From NCBI RefSeq assembly GCF_001642995.1, contig NZ_LOHS01000086.1:62001-126000 (forward strand): a DNA stretch of 64,000 nucleotides. Direction: 5' to 3'. The stretch comes from Streptomyces jeddahensis. Lineage in GTDB: Bacteria > Actinomycetota > Actinomycetes > Streptomycetales > Streptomycetaceae. Position 1 is the first letter of the stretch, and each line of letters starts with the position of its first letter. The notes under the pieces were generated by a model. The model saw only the letters and a program-made list of their open reading frames with translations, was not told where the DNA came from and did not search any database. A program made the translations under genes and the position numbers. Shown piece by piece: positions 17,730 through 25,808 of the stretch.

Positions 17730-18030
17730 CTTACGCCTCTTGGGCAGTCCTTTCTGGGGCTGGCTCACGGAGCGGGCAGATCTGACGAGGCAGAGGCTGA
17801 CGAGGCGCCAGTACCCCGTTCGCTCCCCTCCGCTGCTTCCTCGGTCGTGCCGACACCTGCGCCGGTGACCTGGGCAAACGATCAAGCGGGAATCCCGCTG
17901 CGGCTGACTGGGCGACAGATCTGGCGGGCCGTCATGTTGCGGGGCTGACGGACTGTCGGTTGCCTCGTGAGCGGAGCACAGCAGAGGCGCCGCGCAGACA
18001 GGCCGGACACTGCTCCGTTGGAGGATTCTC
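17730..18030 (+). other. Divergent intergenic region, no gene seen
   Basis: No credible ORF. It holds a 15-bp palindrome AGCGGGA-a-TCCCGCT (17885-17899) of unknown role and, at 18020-18024, the ribosome-binding site GGAGG of the following gene. Confidence 0.5.
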
Positions 18031-18522
18031 ATGCGTTACACACACGTCGGTGCAGGTGTCGGCCTGGTTCTCGGTGCCCTCGGCATGCAGGTCCCGGCCG
18101 CTCTCGCCGCCGATGGCTCGGATGTCCAGATCAACCCGTGGAGCGCTTCCCCGGGCTCCACGGTCACCGTCACGACCACGGCCTGCGGTCCCGACGTGGA
18201 CTACGGCAAGGGCTGGTCGAAGGTGGGAGGGCAGTTCCACCTCTTCGAGGGCGACTACCCGGGAGAGCTCGTCGGTCAGTTCGAGATCCCGGAAGGAACG
18301 AGACCAGGCAACGACACGATCACCCTGAAGTGCCCACCGCGGATCAAGATCACGGATACGTACCAGGTCACAGGGCGCCCCCCGAGCGGCTCGGTCGGCG
18401 CCGGCTTCGGGCCGGCCGAGAGCGACGGCATGCAGCTGGCCCTGGGCGGTGCGCTGCTCGCCGGAGCCGCGGCCGGCGGTGTGATCAGGGTCCACCGCCG
18501 TCAGAGGGCCCACCGGGGCTGA
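18031..18522 (+). CDS. Secreted/membrane-anchored protein next to sortase
   Basis: 163 residues. A signal peptide (MRYTHVGAGVGLVLGAL...ALA) is followed by an Ig-like segment (VQINPWSASPGSTVTVTTTAC, two cysteines) and a C-terminal hydrophobic helix with an Arg/His-rich end, so the domain is probably exposed outside with a cytoplasmic stop-transfer tail. No LPxTG or LAxTG motif is seen. GGAGG six bases upstream of ATG 18031 fixes the start. It lies directly before a class F sortase gene, a pairing I recall as common in Streptomyces; the function is unknown. Confidence 0.75.
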   Translation: MRYTHVGAGVGLVLGALGMQVPAALAADGSDVQINPWSASPGSTVTVTTTACGPDVDYGKGWSKVGGQFHLFEGDYPGELVGQFEIPEGTRPGNDTITLKCPPRIKITDTYQVTGRPPSGSVGAGFGPAESDGMQLALGGALLAGAAAGGVIRVHRRQRAHRG

Positions 18523-18612
18523 CCGCCCGCCGCCCCGGACACCCCCGCACCCCAACCCAATCCCCCCGACCTCCCACCCCAACCCGCTACGAAGCACCCG
18601 CCCTGCAGCAAA

Positions 18613-18638
18613 GCAAAGGCTCAACGCAAAGGCTCAAC
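18613..18638 (+). repeat. 13-bp tandem duplication in the sortase leader
   Basis: gcaaaggctcaac occurs twice (18613-18625, 18626-18638) directly before the sortase ATG at 18643. It duplicates the AAAGG stretch that would serve as ribosome-binding site. Confidence 0.85.
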
Positions 18639-18642
18639 CGCG

Positions 18643-19491
18643 ATGGAATCCGGGCACAACACCAGCGCTCCCCGAGACCCGTTCATCCCGTCAGTCGGCC
18701 TTCTGGCGTGCGTGCTTCTGGCGGGTGCGGTGCTGCTGATCAGCGGGGCATCCGAGGAGGACCGGCCGCCGCAGCCCTCGGCCGCTCAGGCTTTCTCCTC
18801 CTCTGGGGACCCCACGCCGCCCGGCGCGGCTTCGCTCTCCGGCGCCGCCTCGCCCACCCCGGCCGCCACGCCGCCCCGCACCGCGTCACCCACTCCTACC
18901 GCCGCAGCAGCTCGTCCCACTCCACCAGCCCATCCGGCTTCACCTGCCGGTACTGCTCCACCGGCTCGTACCAGTTCCCCTCCCGCCGCCCGCACCGGTC
19001 CCGGACCGGCCCGCCCCGGAGTCCCGCCGCTGCGACCGGCGGCTCCCGTCCGGCTCCGGATCCCCGCCATCGGCGTCAACGCCCCCATGACCCGGCTGGG
19101 CCTCGACGCGGCTGGTGCCCTGCGGACCCCGCCGGCGGGCAAGCCGGGCCTCGCCGGCTGGTACGGCGACGGCACGCCTCCCGGCTCGGCGGGGACAGCC
19201 ATCGCCATCGGGCATGTGGACACGCCCACCGGGGCCCCCGGTGTCTTCTACGGCCTGGGCGCCCTTCCCAAGGGCGCCACCATCGACATCAGCCGGGCGG
19301 ACCGGCGCACGGCGGTGTTCACCGTCCGCGCCGTCGAGCTCTACGACAGAAAGAAGTTCCCCAGCAAGAAGGTCTACGGCAGCTCGGGCCGGCCCGAACT
19401 CCGGTTGATCACCTGCGGTGGCGGTTACACCAAGCGCACCGGCTACCAGGGCAACGTCGTGGTCTACGCGACGCTGACCGCGGTGAAGTAG
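18643..19491 (+). CDS. Class F sortase
   Basis: 282 residues. An N-terminal membrane helix (residues ~16-35) is followed by a ~95-residue Pro/Thr/Ala/Ser-rich linker and a C-terminal sortase domain. The catalytic residues are visible: His in AIGHVDT, Cys in LRLITCGGGY, and Arg in YTKRTGYQGN. Sortases attach secreted proteins to cell-wall peptides; class F enzymes prefer LPxTG-type signals. The anchored zinc proteins further on carry LASTG/MASTG, which would rather suit a class E enzyme, so a direct link is uncertain. Confidence 0.87.
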   Translation: MESGHNTSAPRDPFIPSVGLLACVLLAGAVLLISGASEEDRPPQPSAAQAFSSSGDPTPPGAASLSGAASPTPAATPPRTASPTPTAAAARPTPPAHPASPAGTAPPARTSSPPAARTGPGPARPGVPPLRPAAPVRLRIPAIGVNAPMTRLGLDAAGALRTPPAGKPGLAGWYGDGTPPGSAGTAIAIGHVDTPTGAPGVFYGLGALPKGATIDISRADRRTAVFTVRAVELYDRKKFPSKKVYGSSGRPELRLITCGGGYTKRTGYQGNVVVYATLTAVK

Positions 19492-19553
19492 CAGGCGTGC
19501 AGATGAAGCCCGAGAAGACGGCGCTGTAGGACCGCAGGAAGCCGCTCCCCCGA

Positions 19554-19592
19554 GGGCCCGTTGCCCGGACCGCGTGTCCGGGCAGCGGGCCC
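19554..19592 (+). terminator. Strong hairpin terminator after the sortase gene
   Basis: A 16-bp stem with one G-T pair (19554-19569 against 19577-19592) and a 7-nt loop, followed by TTCGC. The rest of the gap to 19795 looks like the promoter region of the amidase gene. Confidence 0.75.
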
Positions 19593-19795
19593 TTCGCGTT
19601 GCTCGCGGAACCAAGGCGCCGCCGCCATGGGGACGTTGGGCAGTGATCTGCGTCACTGCAGCCCGTTTGCCGTGATGTTTTCCGGTCGGGGGGCGCTGTA
19701 CGGGTCGGGCCACCTATGTGACGGGTGTGCCTTATGGGACTTTCTTCCGTGGCCTGAACCTGGCCTGGCCCGGCCGTCTGTGGGGTGGATACGTC

Positions 19796-22114
19796 GTGAG
19801 TCGTCGTACGTTGCATGCGTACAGGCCGCTGAGTCTGAAGCGACGGGCGTGGCTGACGCTCGCTGCGGTGGTCCTGGGGGGTGGCGGCCTCGTGACGTAC
19901 GCCGTCGCCAGCCCGTCCGCCGATGCGGGCGCGGCGGGCCGGGTCAAGCGGCCGGTGAAGGTCTACGACCTCGCGCTGAAGGGCTCCACAGCGGACAGGC
20001 GGGAGCTGCCGCGCACGGACACCGAGCAGTTCTCGATGCTCGGCGTCTCCTGGACGGGCGCCACCAAGCGGCTCCACGGCACGGTGCAGGTGCGTACCCG
20101 CAGCCGTGAGACCGGCGAGTGGAGCGCCTGGCAGGACCTCGAAGTCAACGTCGACCCGCTGGACGACCCCGGTCCCGGTGTGCGCGGCTCGTCCGAGCCG
20201 ATCTGGGTCGGTCCCTCCGACGGCGTCCAGGTCCAGGTCGTCCGCAAGAACGGCACCACCAGCTCGCTGCCCAAGGGGCTCGAGGTCAACCTGGTCGACC
20301 CGGGCGTGGTGACGGCGGCCGAGACCAAGTCCGCCGCCGATGCCGACCCCGCCGCGTTCGTCGCCGAGGAGACCCCAGGCGCCACGACCGCCGCCCCCAC
20401 CGACACCGCCGCGACCACCGACTCCCCCACGCCGAGCGACGGCACCACCGCCACGCCGACGGACGGTCAGACCACCACATCGCCAGCTCCCACCGAGAGC
20501 ACGCCCGTGGCCACCCCGACCGCTTCGGGCTCCGCGTCCCCCTCGGCGAGCGCGTCCGCGAGCCCGTCGGCCACCAAGCCCTCCGCGCCGCCGTCCACCG
20601 TGCCCGAACCGCCGATCGTCTCGCGCGCCGGCTGGGGCGCCGACGAGTCGATGAGCCCTGACCCGTCGGAGTACAACGCCGACGTGAAGGCCGTGTTCGT
20701 CCACCACACCGACGGGACCAACGACTACTCCTGCGCCGACTCCGCGTCGATCGTCCGGGGCATCTACGCGTACCACACGCAGGTCAACGGCTGGAACGAC
20801 ATCGGCTACAACTTCCTGGTCGACAAGTGCGGCACGATCTTCGAGGGCCGCAAGGGTGGCGTCGACCTGCCGGTGCTCGGCGCCCACACCTACGGGTGGA
20901 ACCGCGAGTCCACGGGCGTCGCGGTGCTCGGTGAGTACACCTCCACGAGCGCCTCCAAGGCCGCGCTGACCGCGGTCGCCCGCGTGGCGGCCTGGAAGCT
21001 CGGCCAGTACGGCGCCGACCCGGCCGGGACCGTCCAGCTCACCGCGGGCGCCAGCCAGACGAACTACTTCGGCACGAGCTTCACCGCGGGCAGCAAGTAC
21101 ACCTTCAACCGGATCTCCGGCCACCGCGACGGCTACAACACCCAGTGCCCCGGCAACTCCCTGTACGCCCAGCTGCCGACCATCCGCACCTGGGCGTCCG
21201 GCCCGGTGCAGGGCCTGAAGGTCACCTCGGTCGACGGCGCGGGCCTTTCGGGCTCGACGTACTACACCAAGGGCGCCGTCACGGTGCACTGGTCGGCCAC
21301 CACGCCGGCCTCGCTCATCTCGAAGTTCGAGCTGCTGGTCGACGGCAAGACCGTCGCCACCACCTCCGGCACCGCCACCTCAGCCGGCACCACCCTCGCC
21401 CTGGGCAGCCACACCGTCGCCGTGCGGGCCGTGCACCAGTCCGGCAAGACCGCGACCAGCACCGGCCTGAACGTCGTCGCGGAGACGACCGCACCGACCT
21501 TCAGCACCACCCCGAAGCTCTCCCTGCGCAGCGGCACCGTCAACACCACCGCCGTCCCGGTCACCCTCGGCTGGAAGGCCACGGACGACAAGGCCCTGCG
21601 CTACGTGAAGCTGCTGGCCCCGACCACGGCCACCTTCGGCCCGACCACCACCAGCTCCAGCCGCACCGCCAAGTCCGGCACCGCCACCACCTGGTCCATG
21701 CGGGCCTACGACTACGCCGGCAACTACCGCACGTCGTCCCCCTCCTACACCCCCGTGATCCTGCAGGAGACCGCCGCCACCAAGTCAGGCAGCTGGACCA
21801 CCCGTTCATCCACCAGCTACCTCGGCGGCAAGTCGTACTCCAGCGGTTCCAAGGGCGCCAGTCTCACCTGGACCTTCACCGGCCGCTCCGCCGCCTGGGT
21901 GGTCTCCCGAGCCTCCAGCTCGGGCCAGGCATACGTTTATGTCGACGGCACCAGGGTCACGACCGTCGACCTGAAGTCCTCCAGCACCCTGTACCGGCAG
22001 GCGATCTGGACCAAGACCTGGTCCAGCAGCGCCAAGCACACCATCAAGATCGTCGTGGTCGGTACCAGCGGCCGTCCCACCATCACCACCGACGGCCTCG
22101 TTTACATCAAGTAG
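19796..22114 (+). CDS. Secreted peptidoglycan-recognition / N-acetylmuramoyl-L-alanine amidase
   Basis: About 772 residues from GTG 19796 (an in-frame start at 19718 is possible). A signal-anchor helix (LKRRAWLTLAAVVLGGGGL) is followed by a beta-rich domain (TEQFSMLGVSWTG, VRTRSRETGEWSAWQDL), a ~100-residue Thr/Ser/Pro linker, and the PGRP/amidase_2 domain: IVSRAGWGADE, VFVHHTDG, YNFLVDKCGTIFEGRKGG, GVAVLGEY, ISGHRDGYNTQCPG. The Zn-binding histidines and Cys are present, so it should be active on cell-wall stem peptides. Two C-terminal beta-sandwich regions may bind the wall. Confidence 0.88.
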   Translation: MSRRTLHAYRPLSLKRRAWLTLAAVVLGGGGLVTYAVASPSADAGAAGRVKRPVKVYDLALKGSTADRRELPRTDTEQFSMLGVSWTGATKRLHGTVQVRTRSRETGEWSAWQDLEVNVDPLDDPGPGVRGSSEPIWVGPSDGVQVQVVRKNGTTSSLPKGLEVNLVDPGVVTAAETKSAADADPAAFVAEETPGATTAAPTDTAATTDSPTPSDGTTATPTDGQTTTSPAPTESTPVATPTASGSASPSASASASPSATKPSAPPSTVPEPPIVSRAGWGADESMSPDPSEYNADVKAVFVHHTDGTNDYSCADSASIVRGIYAYHTQVNGWNDIGYNFLVDKCGTIFEGRKGGVDLPVLGAHTYGWNRESTGVAVLGEYTSTSASKAALTAVARVAAWKLGQYGADPAGTVQLTAGASQTNYFGTSFTAGSKYTFNRISGHRDGYNTQCPGNSLYAQLPTIRTWASGPVQGLKVTSVDGAGLSGSTYYTKGAVTVHWSATTPASLISKFELLVDGKTVATTSGTATSAGTTLALGSHTVAVRAVHQSGKTATSTGLNVVAETTAPTFSTTPKLSLRSGTVNTTAVPVTLGWKATDDKALRYVKLLAPTTATFGPTTTSSSRTAKSGTATTWSMRAYDYAGNYRTSSPSYTPVILQETAATKSGSWTTRSSTSYLGGKSYSSGSKGASLTWTFTGRSAAWVVSRASSSGQAYVYVDGTRVTTVDLKSSSTLYRQAIWTKTWSSSAKHTIKIVVVGTSGRPTITTDGLVYIK

Positions 22115-22173
22115 TCCCCACCCCATCACGTAGTCCCGAGCCTGCGGCGGCCGCATCGCGCCACCGCCACGGA

Positions 22174-22223
22174 TGCCGCCGCACCCCTTCCCGGCACTTG
22201 CTGTCAGGTGGGGTGCGGCGGCA
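22174..22223 (+). terminator. Long hairpin, probable terminator
   Basis: A perfect 14-bp inverted repeat, tgccgccgcacccc (22174-22187) against ggggtgcggcggca (22210-22223), between the amidase and methyltransferase genes. Its arms share 13 bp with those of the hairpin at 43681-43735. Confidence 0.65.
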
Positions 22224-22294
22224 TTTCGGCGGACGCCTGCGGAGTCTCCGTCCCAGGGATCGGCATAGGGCTGCGATCCTGCGACACTGACTGC

Positions 22295-23068
22295 ATGAAT
22301 GAAAACGAAAATCATGTGGAGCGGGAGCTGCCCGGAGGAGATCCGTACGCGCTGTCGGCCGAGTACATCGACATCATGATTGCGGAGACCTGGGAGGGGC
22401 TGGCGCCCGAGGTCGTATCGGTCCTCAAGGGATTGCACGCCACGGAGGGGCCGGTGGTCGACCTGGGGGCGGGATCGGGTAGGGGGGTGCGGGCCGTTCG
22501 GGAAGCCCTCCCGGGCGCCCCGGTGCTGGCCGTTGAGCCTTCCCCGGCTATGAGGGCCGTGCTGCTGGCGCGGGTGCATGACGAGCCGTTACTGCGTACG
22601 GGTGTCACGGTGCTCCCCGCCGATGCCTCGAGCGCCGAGTTGCCGGACGGAATGCGGGCGGTGCTCGCTATGAACGTCCTGGGGCACCTGTCGCCGGACC
22701 AGCGCCGCACTCTCTGGGGGAAGGCTGCTCGTCGTCTCGCTCCCGGTGGGGCCCTGCTCGTCAATGTGACGCCCCCCTTCACGCCGCAACCCGTGCCGCG
22801 AACGCGGATGGCACACCTGACTCTGGGGGATCTGACCTACGAGGGCTGGGCGCAGGCCGAGCCGGCCGGTCATGATCAGGTGGTCTGGCGCATGGACTAC
22901 CGCGTCGCGCGGGGAACTCATCAGGTGTCCCAAGTGTCGGTCGACTATCGGTGGTGGGTGATGGGGGACGACGCGCTGGCCGATGAGGTGGCCGTGGAGG
23001 GCCTGGTGCTCCGGCCCATGGGAGGGTCGGAGTTGGGTCTGCGTGTTCTGACGCGCGTCGGCGAGTAG
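22295..23068 (+). CDS. Class I SAM-dependent methyltransferase
   Basis: 257 residues from ATG 22295. Motif I is VVDLGAGSGRGVRAV, with the acidic residue of motif II in VLAVEPSP, then VLPADASSAELP and VLAMNVLGHLSPDQRR, the usual Rossmann-type order. The substrate is unknown. It lies just upstream of the zinc cluster and ends before that cluster's Zur box. A weak Zur-like sequence (TGAAAACGAAAATCA, 11 of 15) covers its first codons but is not convincing. Confidence 0.75.
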   Translation: MNENENHVERELPGGDPYALSAEYIDIMIAETWEGLAPEVVSVLKGLHATEGPVVDLGAGSGRGVRAVREALPGAPVLAVEPSPAMRAVLLARVHDEPLLRTGVTVLPADASSAELPDGMRAVLAMNVLGHLSPDQRRTLWGKAARRLAPGGALLVNVTPPFTPQPVPRTRMAHLTLGDLTYEGWAQAEPAGHDQVVWRMDYRVARGTHQVSQVSVDYRWWVMGDDALADEVAVEGLVLRPMGGSELGLRVLTRVGE

Positions 23069-23088
23069 GCGTCGGCATGCGGCCTGCG

Positions 23089-23109
23089 GAGCGGCCGCCA
23101 TGGCCGCTC
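23089..23109 (+). terminator. Short GC hairpin after the methyltransferase gene
   Basis: gagcggcc-gccat-ggccgctc, an 8-bp perfect stem 21 bp beyond the stop codon, separating the methyltransferase from the zinc cluster. Confidence 0.45.
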
Positions 23110-23221
23110 TCCGTGCCGACGGAGCTGTTCCTGGCGCCCCTCCAAGGCGGCGTGGACCTGCGACCGGCAGGCCGTTCACAACTTCCTCATCAGTTCCCCC
23201 AGATACCGTTGCCCCTCTTGT

Positions 23222-23236
23222 TGAAAATGATTACCA
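23222..23236 (+). promoter_or_regulatory. Zur box ahead of the anchored-repeat zinc importer
   Basis: TGAAAATGATTACCA matches 13 of 15 positions of the Streptomyces Zur palindrome TGAAAATGATTTTCA. It lies 58 bp upstream of the first gene of the block, in a conspicuously AT-rich island, so zinc-repressed expression of 23295-30861 is likely. Confidence 0.82.
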
Positions 23237-23294
23237 TCACACTTGTTCGTGCACGTACAAGCACGTGCGCAGCCATGATCCAGGGGGGATCACT

Positions 23295-24005
23295 TTGCGT
23301 GCCTTCACCCGCACCCGCGCTCTGACTGTTTCCGGTTCCCTTGCCGCGGCCCTGGCCGTGACCGGCCTGGCCGCCACCCCGGCCGCCGCCGCGACCACGC
23401 TCAGCAGCGGTCACATCGACGTCCTCGACGCCGAGTTCGACGGCTCCGCCTTCCATCTGCACGTCCACGACGAGTCGGTCACCCCGGACGTCGAGTACGC
23501 GCCGGCCGACGTCACGCTCAACGTGAAGTCGGCTGCCAAGACCACCCGCCCCTCCGGCACCGCCTACAACTTCCTCGGCGCAGCCGGCTCCACGGTGTGG
23601 GTCCTGCCGCAGGACGAGGCCGCCGCCACCTCCAAGGGCGTCATCTGGCCTGGCATATCCACCGAGCACCTGACCACCGGCGTCTTCACCAACAACCGGG
23701 TGACCTACACCCTGACCGGCGCCCAGTACGACGCCGCCGGTGACGGCACCTACGAGGACACCACCGCCGAGTTCAGCGTGTACGGGGTGTCCGGCTCCGG
23801 CACCGTGACCAAGTACTACGACGGCGGGGACGGCTTCGGCTCCGCCGACGCCCGCAGCTTCGTCGTCGGCGGCCACAACCACTACAACTGGGCCTTCGAG
23901 GCGGCCGGCACCTACCGGATCACCTTCCAGATCAGCGGCACCCGGACCTCCGGCGGCACCATCCCGCCCACCACCGAGTCCTACATCTTCACCGTCCAGA
24001 ACTAA
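23295..24005 (+). CDS. Secreted single-repeat choice-of-anchor M-type surface protein
   Basis: 236 residues from TTG 23295, chosen because GGGGG lies 7 bases upstream and a signal peptide starts at once (cleavage near AAA in TPAAAA). One copy of the actinobacterial surface-anchored repeat (TIGR03769-like) follows: SGHIDV, VWVLPQ, GVIWPG, then GGHNHYNWAFEAAGTYRITF. Two histidine-rich spots, HLHVH (54-58) and HNH (194-196), could bind zinc; this is inference. There is no C-terminal membrane helix or sortase motif, so it should be released or held by partners. It is the first gene behind a Zur box. Confidence 0.82.
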   Translation: MRAFTRTRALTVSGSLAAALAVTGLAATPAAAATTLSSGHIDVLDAEFDGSAFHLHVHDESVTPDVEYAPADVTLNVKSAAKTTRPSGTAYNFLGAAGSTVWVLPQDEAAATSKGVIWPGISTEHLTTGVFTNNRVTYTLTGAQYDAAGDGTYEDTTAEFSVYGVSGSGTVTKYYDGGDGFGSADARSFVVGGHNHYNWAFEAAGTYRITFQISGTRTSGGTIPPTTESYIFTVQN

Positions 24006-24017
24006 AGGACACGGACG

Positions 24018-25727
24018 GTGAGACCAACGGGTTCGAGACGGCCCCCGCGGGCGGGGGCCGTCGCCGCTGTGAGCGCCGCCCTGTTGATCGGCGCGTTCGG
24101 CGCCGTGACGGTGGGCAGCACCGACGTCAGTGCCGCCCCCGCGGCCGTCGTCCTCGACGAGGGCGAGATCGACTTCGCGCCCCGGATCGTGGACGGGCGG
24201 CTCCAGCTCCAGATCGCGGACCGGACGGCGGACTCGGGTCCGGTGTGGCGGGAGCCCTCGGAGGTGGTGCTGCACGCCAAGCCGGAGACGGAGTACTTCG
24301 TCGACGGGCCGATGATCGATCCGGTCGCCATGTTCGACGCCGTCCCGGGCGATCCCGCGTGGCTGCTCAACGGCGTGGAGTCGCAGCTGCGTTTCGACCT
24401 CGATCCGGGGTGGTCCACAGGTCAGCTGCCCGGTGATGCCGCCGGGGCGACCGAGGTGCGGCTGAAGGAGGTGCGCGGGCCGGGCCAGTTCGCGATGTTC
24501 GACTGGGACTACGCGAACGGCGAGAACGCCGTCCCGTATTTGGTGCAACGGCTGCCGGAATACCACTCCTTCACGCTGCCGCCCACCGACGGGACCGGGG
24601 ACCGGTTCGCGCCGATGTGGGGGTTCCTGGCGGAGGGGGTCCACAGGATCACCTTCGAGGTGAGTACGACCGTCGGTGGCGAGCGCACCACGGACACCGA
24701 GACCGTGGCCGTCGCGGTGGGCGACGACGTCGACCCGGGGCAGGTGCTGCCCGGTGACGGGTCGACGCCCCCGGTGAGCCCGCCACCCCCGTCGACCACC
24801 ACGGCCCCGCCCACGGACACCGCGGTGATCGGCGAGGGGCATGTGGACCTCGCGGCCCGCATGGCCGGCGACCGGCTGCGGTTCCAGCTCAAGGAGGGCT
24901 CCAGCGCCGATTTCACGGTGCACGAGCCGGACGAGGCGGTCCTGCATGTGAAGCCGCGCGCCAAGCGCAGGCTCGGAGAGGGGCTTGAGTTCATCGGCGG
25001 CCCCGACGACACGGTGTGGGTGCTGCCGCAGACCCAGACCAATGGGCTGCTGTGGCTTGGCTTCGGCTCCACGGAGCTCGACACGGCCGAGGTCACCGAG
25101 CTGTCGTACGAGCTGTCCGCGCTGCGCGGGCCGGGGCACATCGCCGTCTACGAAGGGTCGTCGCTGGGCGGGGTTACCACCCACTTCAACAGCGCCGACG
25201 GCCTCCCCGACCGCTACCCGTACGGGGCCAACCGGCACACCCACGCAACCTGGGTCTTCACCGAGGAGGGCGTCTACCGCGTCACGCTCACCGTGCGGGC
25301 GACCCTGGCGTCGGGCGAGAAGGTCAGCGACACGGGGACGGTGGCGGTGGCGGTCGGGGAGGCCGACCCGTCGACGGTCGTCCCGGGGGAGGGGGACGGC
25401 GGCGAGCCGACCGCCACCCCGACGGCCACCGGCTCGGCAACCTCCTCTGCTAGGCCCACGGGCTCGGCGGCACCCACGCCCACGGACACGGCGACGGTCA
25501 CGCCCGGCGACTCCCCGAGTGCGAGCGCCACCGGGTCGTTCGCCCCGCCAGGGCCGGGGTCCGGTTCGGGCGGTGGGGACGGTGCGTCGACGAGCGGCGG
25601 CCTCGCCTCCACCGGTGCCGGGGTGACCGTCCCGCTCGCCGTGGCTGCCGCGGCTGTCGCTGTCGGGGCCGCTGCCGTGGTCGCCGTACGCCGCCGGCAC
25701 ACCAGCGGCGTGACAGACGCCTCCTGA
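24018..25727 (+). CDS. Cell-wall-anchored two-repeat protein of the ABC importer (LASTG sortase signal)
   Basis: 569 residues, GTG start 12 bp after the previous gene. Signal peptide, then two surface-anchored repeats separated by a Pro-rich spacer (residues ~255-270). Repeat 1 starts at DEGEIDFAPR and has lost the HxH; repeat 2 starts at GEGHVDLAARM and keeps NRHTHATW (His407, His409). A Thr/Ser/Ala/Pro stalk leads to LASTG (529-533), a hydrophobic helix and an Arg-rich tail: a LAxTG signal of the kind used by class E sortases. It resembles the ABC-associated wall proteins of family TIGR03773. It probably captures or relays zinc at the wall. Confidence 0.82.
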   Translation: MRPTGSRRPPRAGAVAAVSAALLIGAFGAVTVGSTDVSAAPAAVVLDEGEIDFAPRIVDGRLQLQIADRTADSGPVWREPSEVVLHAKPETEYFVDGPMIDPVAMFDAVPGDPAWLLNGVESQLRFDLDPGWSTGQLPGDAAGATEVRLKEVRGPGQFAMFDWDYANGENAVPYLVQRLPEYHSFTLPPTDGTGDRFAPMWGFLAEGVHRITFEVSTTVGGERTTDTETVAVAVGDDVDPGQVLPGDGSTPPVSPPPPSTTTAPPTDTAVIGEGHVDLAARMAGDRLRFQLKEGSSADFTVHEPDEAVLHVKPRAKRRLGEGLEFIGGPDDTVWVLPQTQTNGLLWLGFGSTELDTAEVTELSYELSALRGPGHIAVYEGSSLGGVTTHFNSADGLPDRYPYGANRHTHATWVFTEEGVYRVTLTVRATLASGEKVSDTGTVAVAVGEADPSTVVPGEGDGGEPTATPTATGSATSSARPTGSAAPTPTDTATVTPGDSPSASATGSFAPPGPGSGSGGGDGASTSGGLASTGAGVTVPLAVAAAAVAVGAAAVVAVRRRHTSGVTDAS

Positions 25728-25808
25728 CTCCGGGTCCGGGGCGGGGTGGGGAATGGCAGCCCCCGGCCCTCTCCCGGGCCCGGCATCCGCAGAAAGAAGG
25801 TTGAGACA

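Noticed and set aside
22300..22314. Zur-like TGAAAACGAAAATCA at the methyltransferase start
   Set aside because: Only 11 of 15 positions fit, the right half-site is wrong, and it is fully explained by the codons for NENENH.
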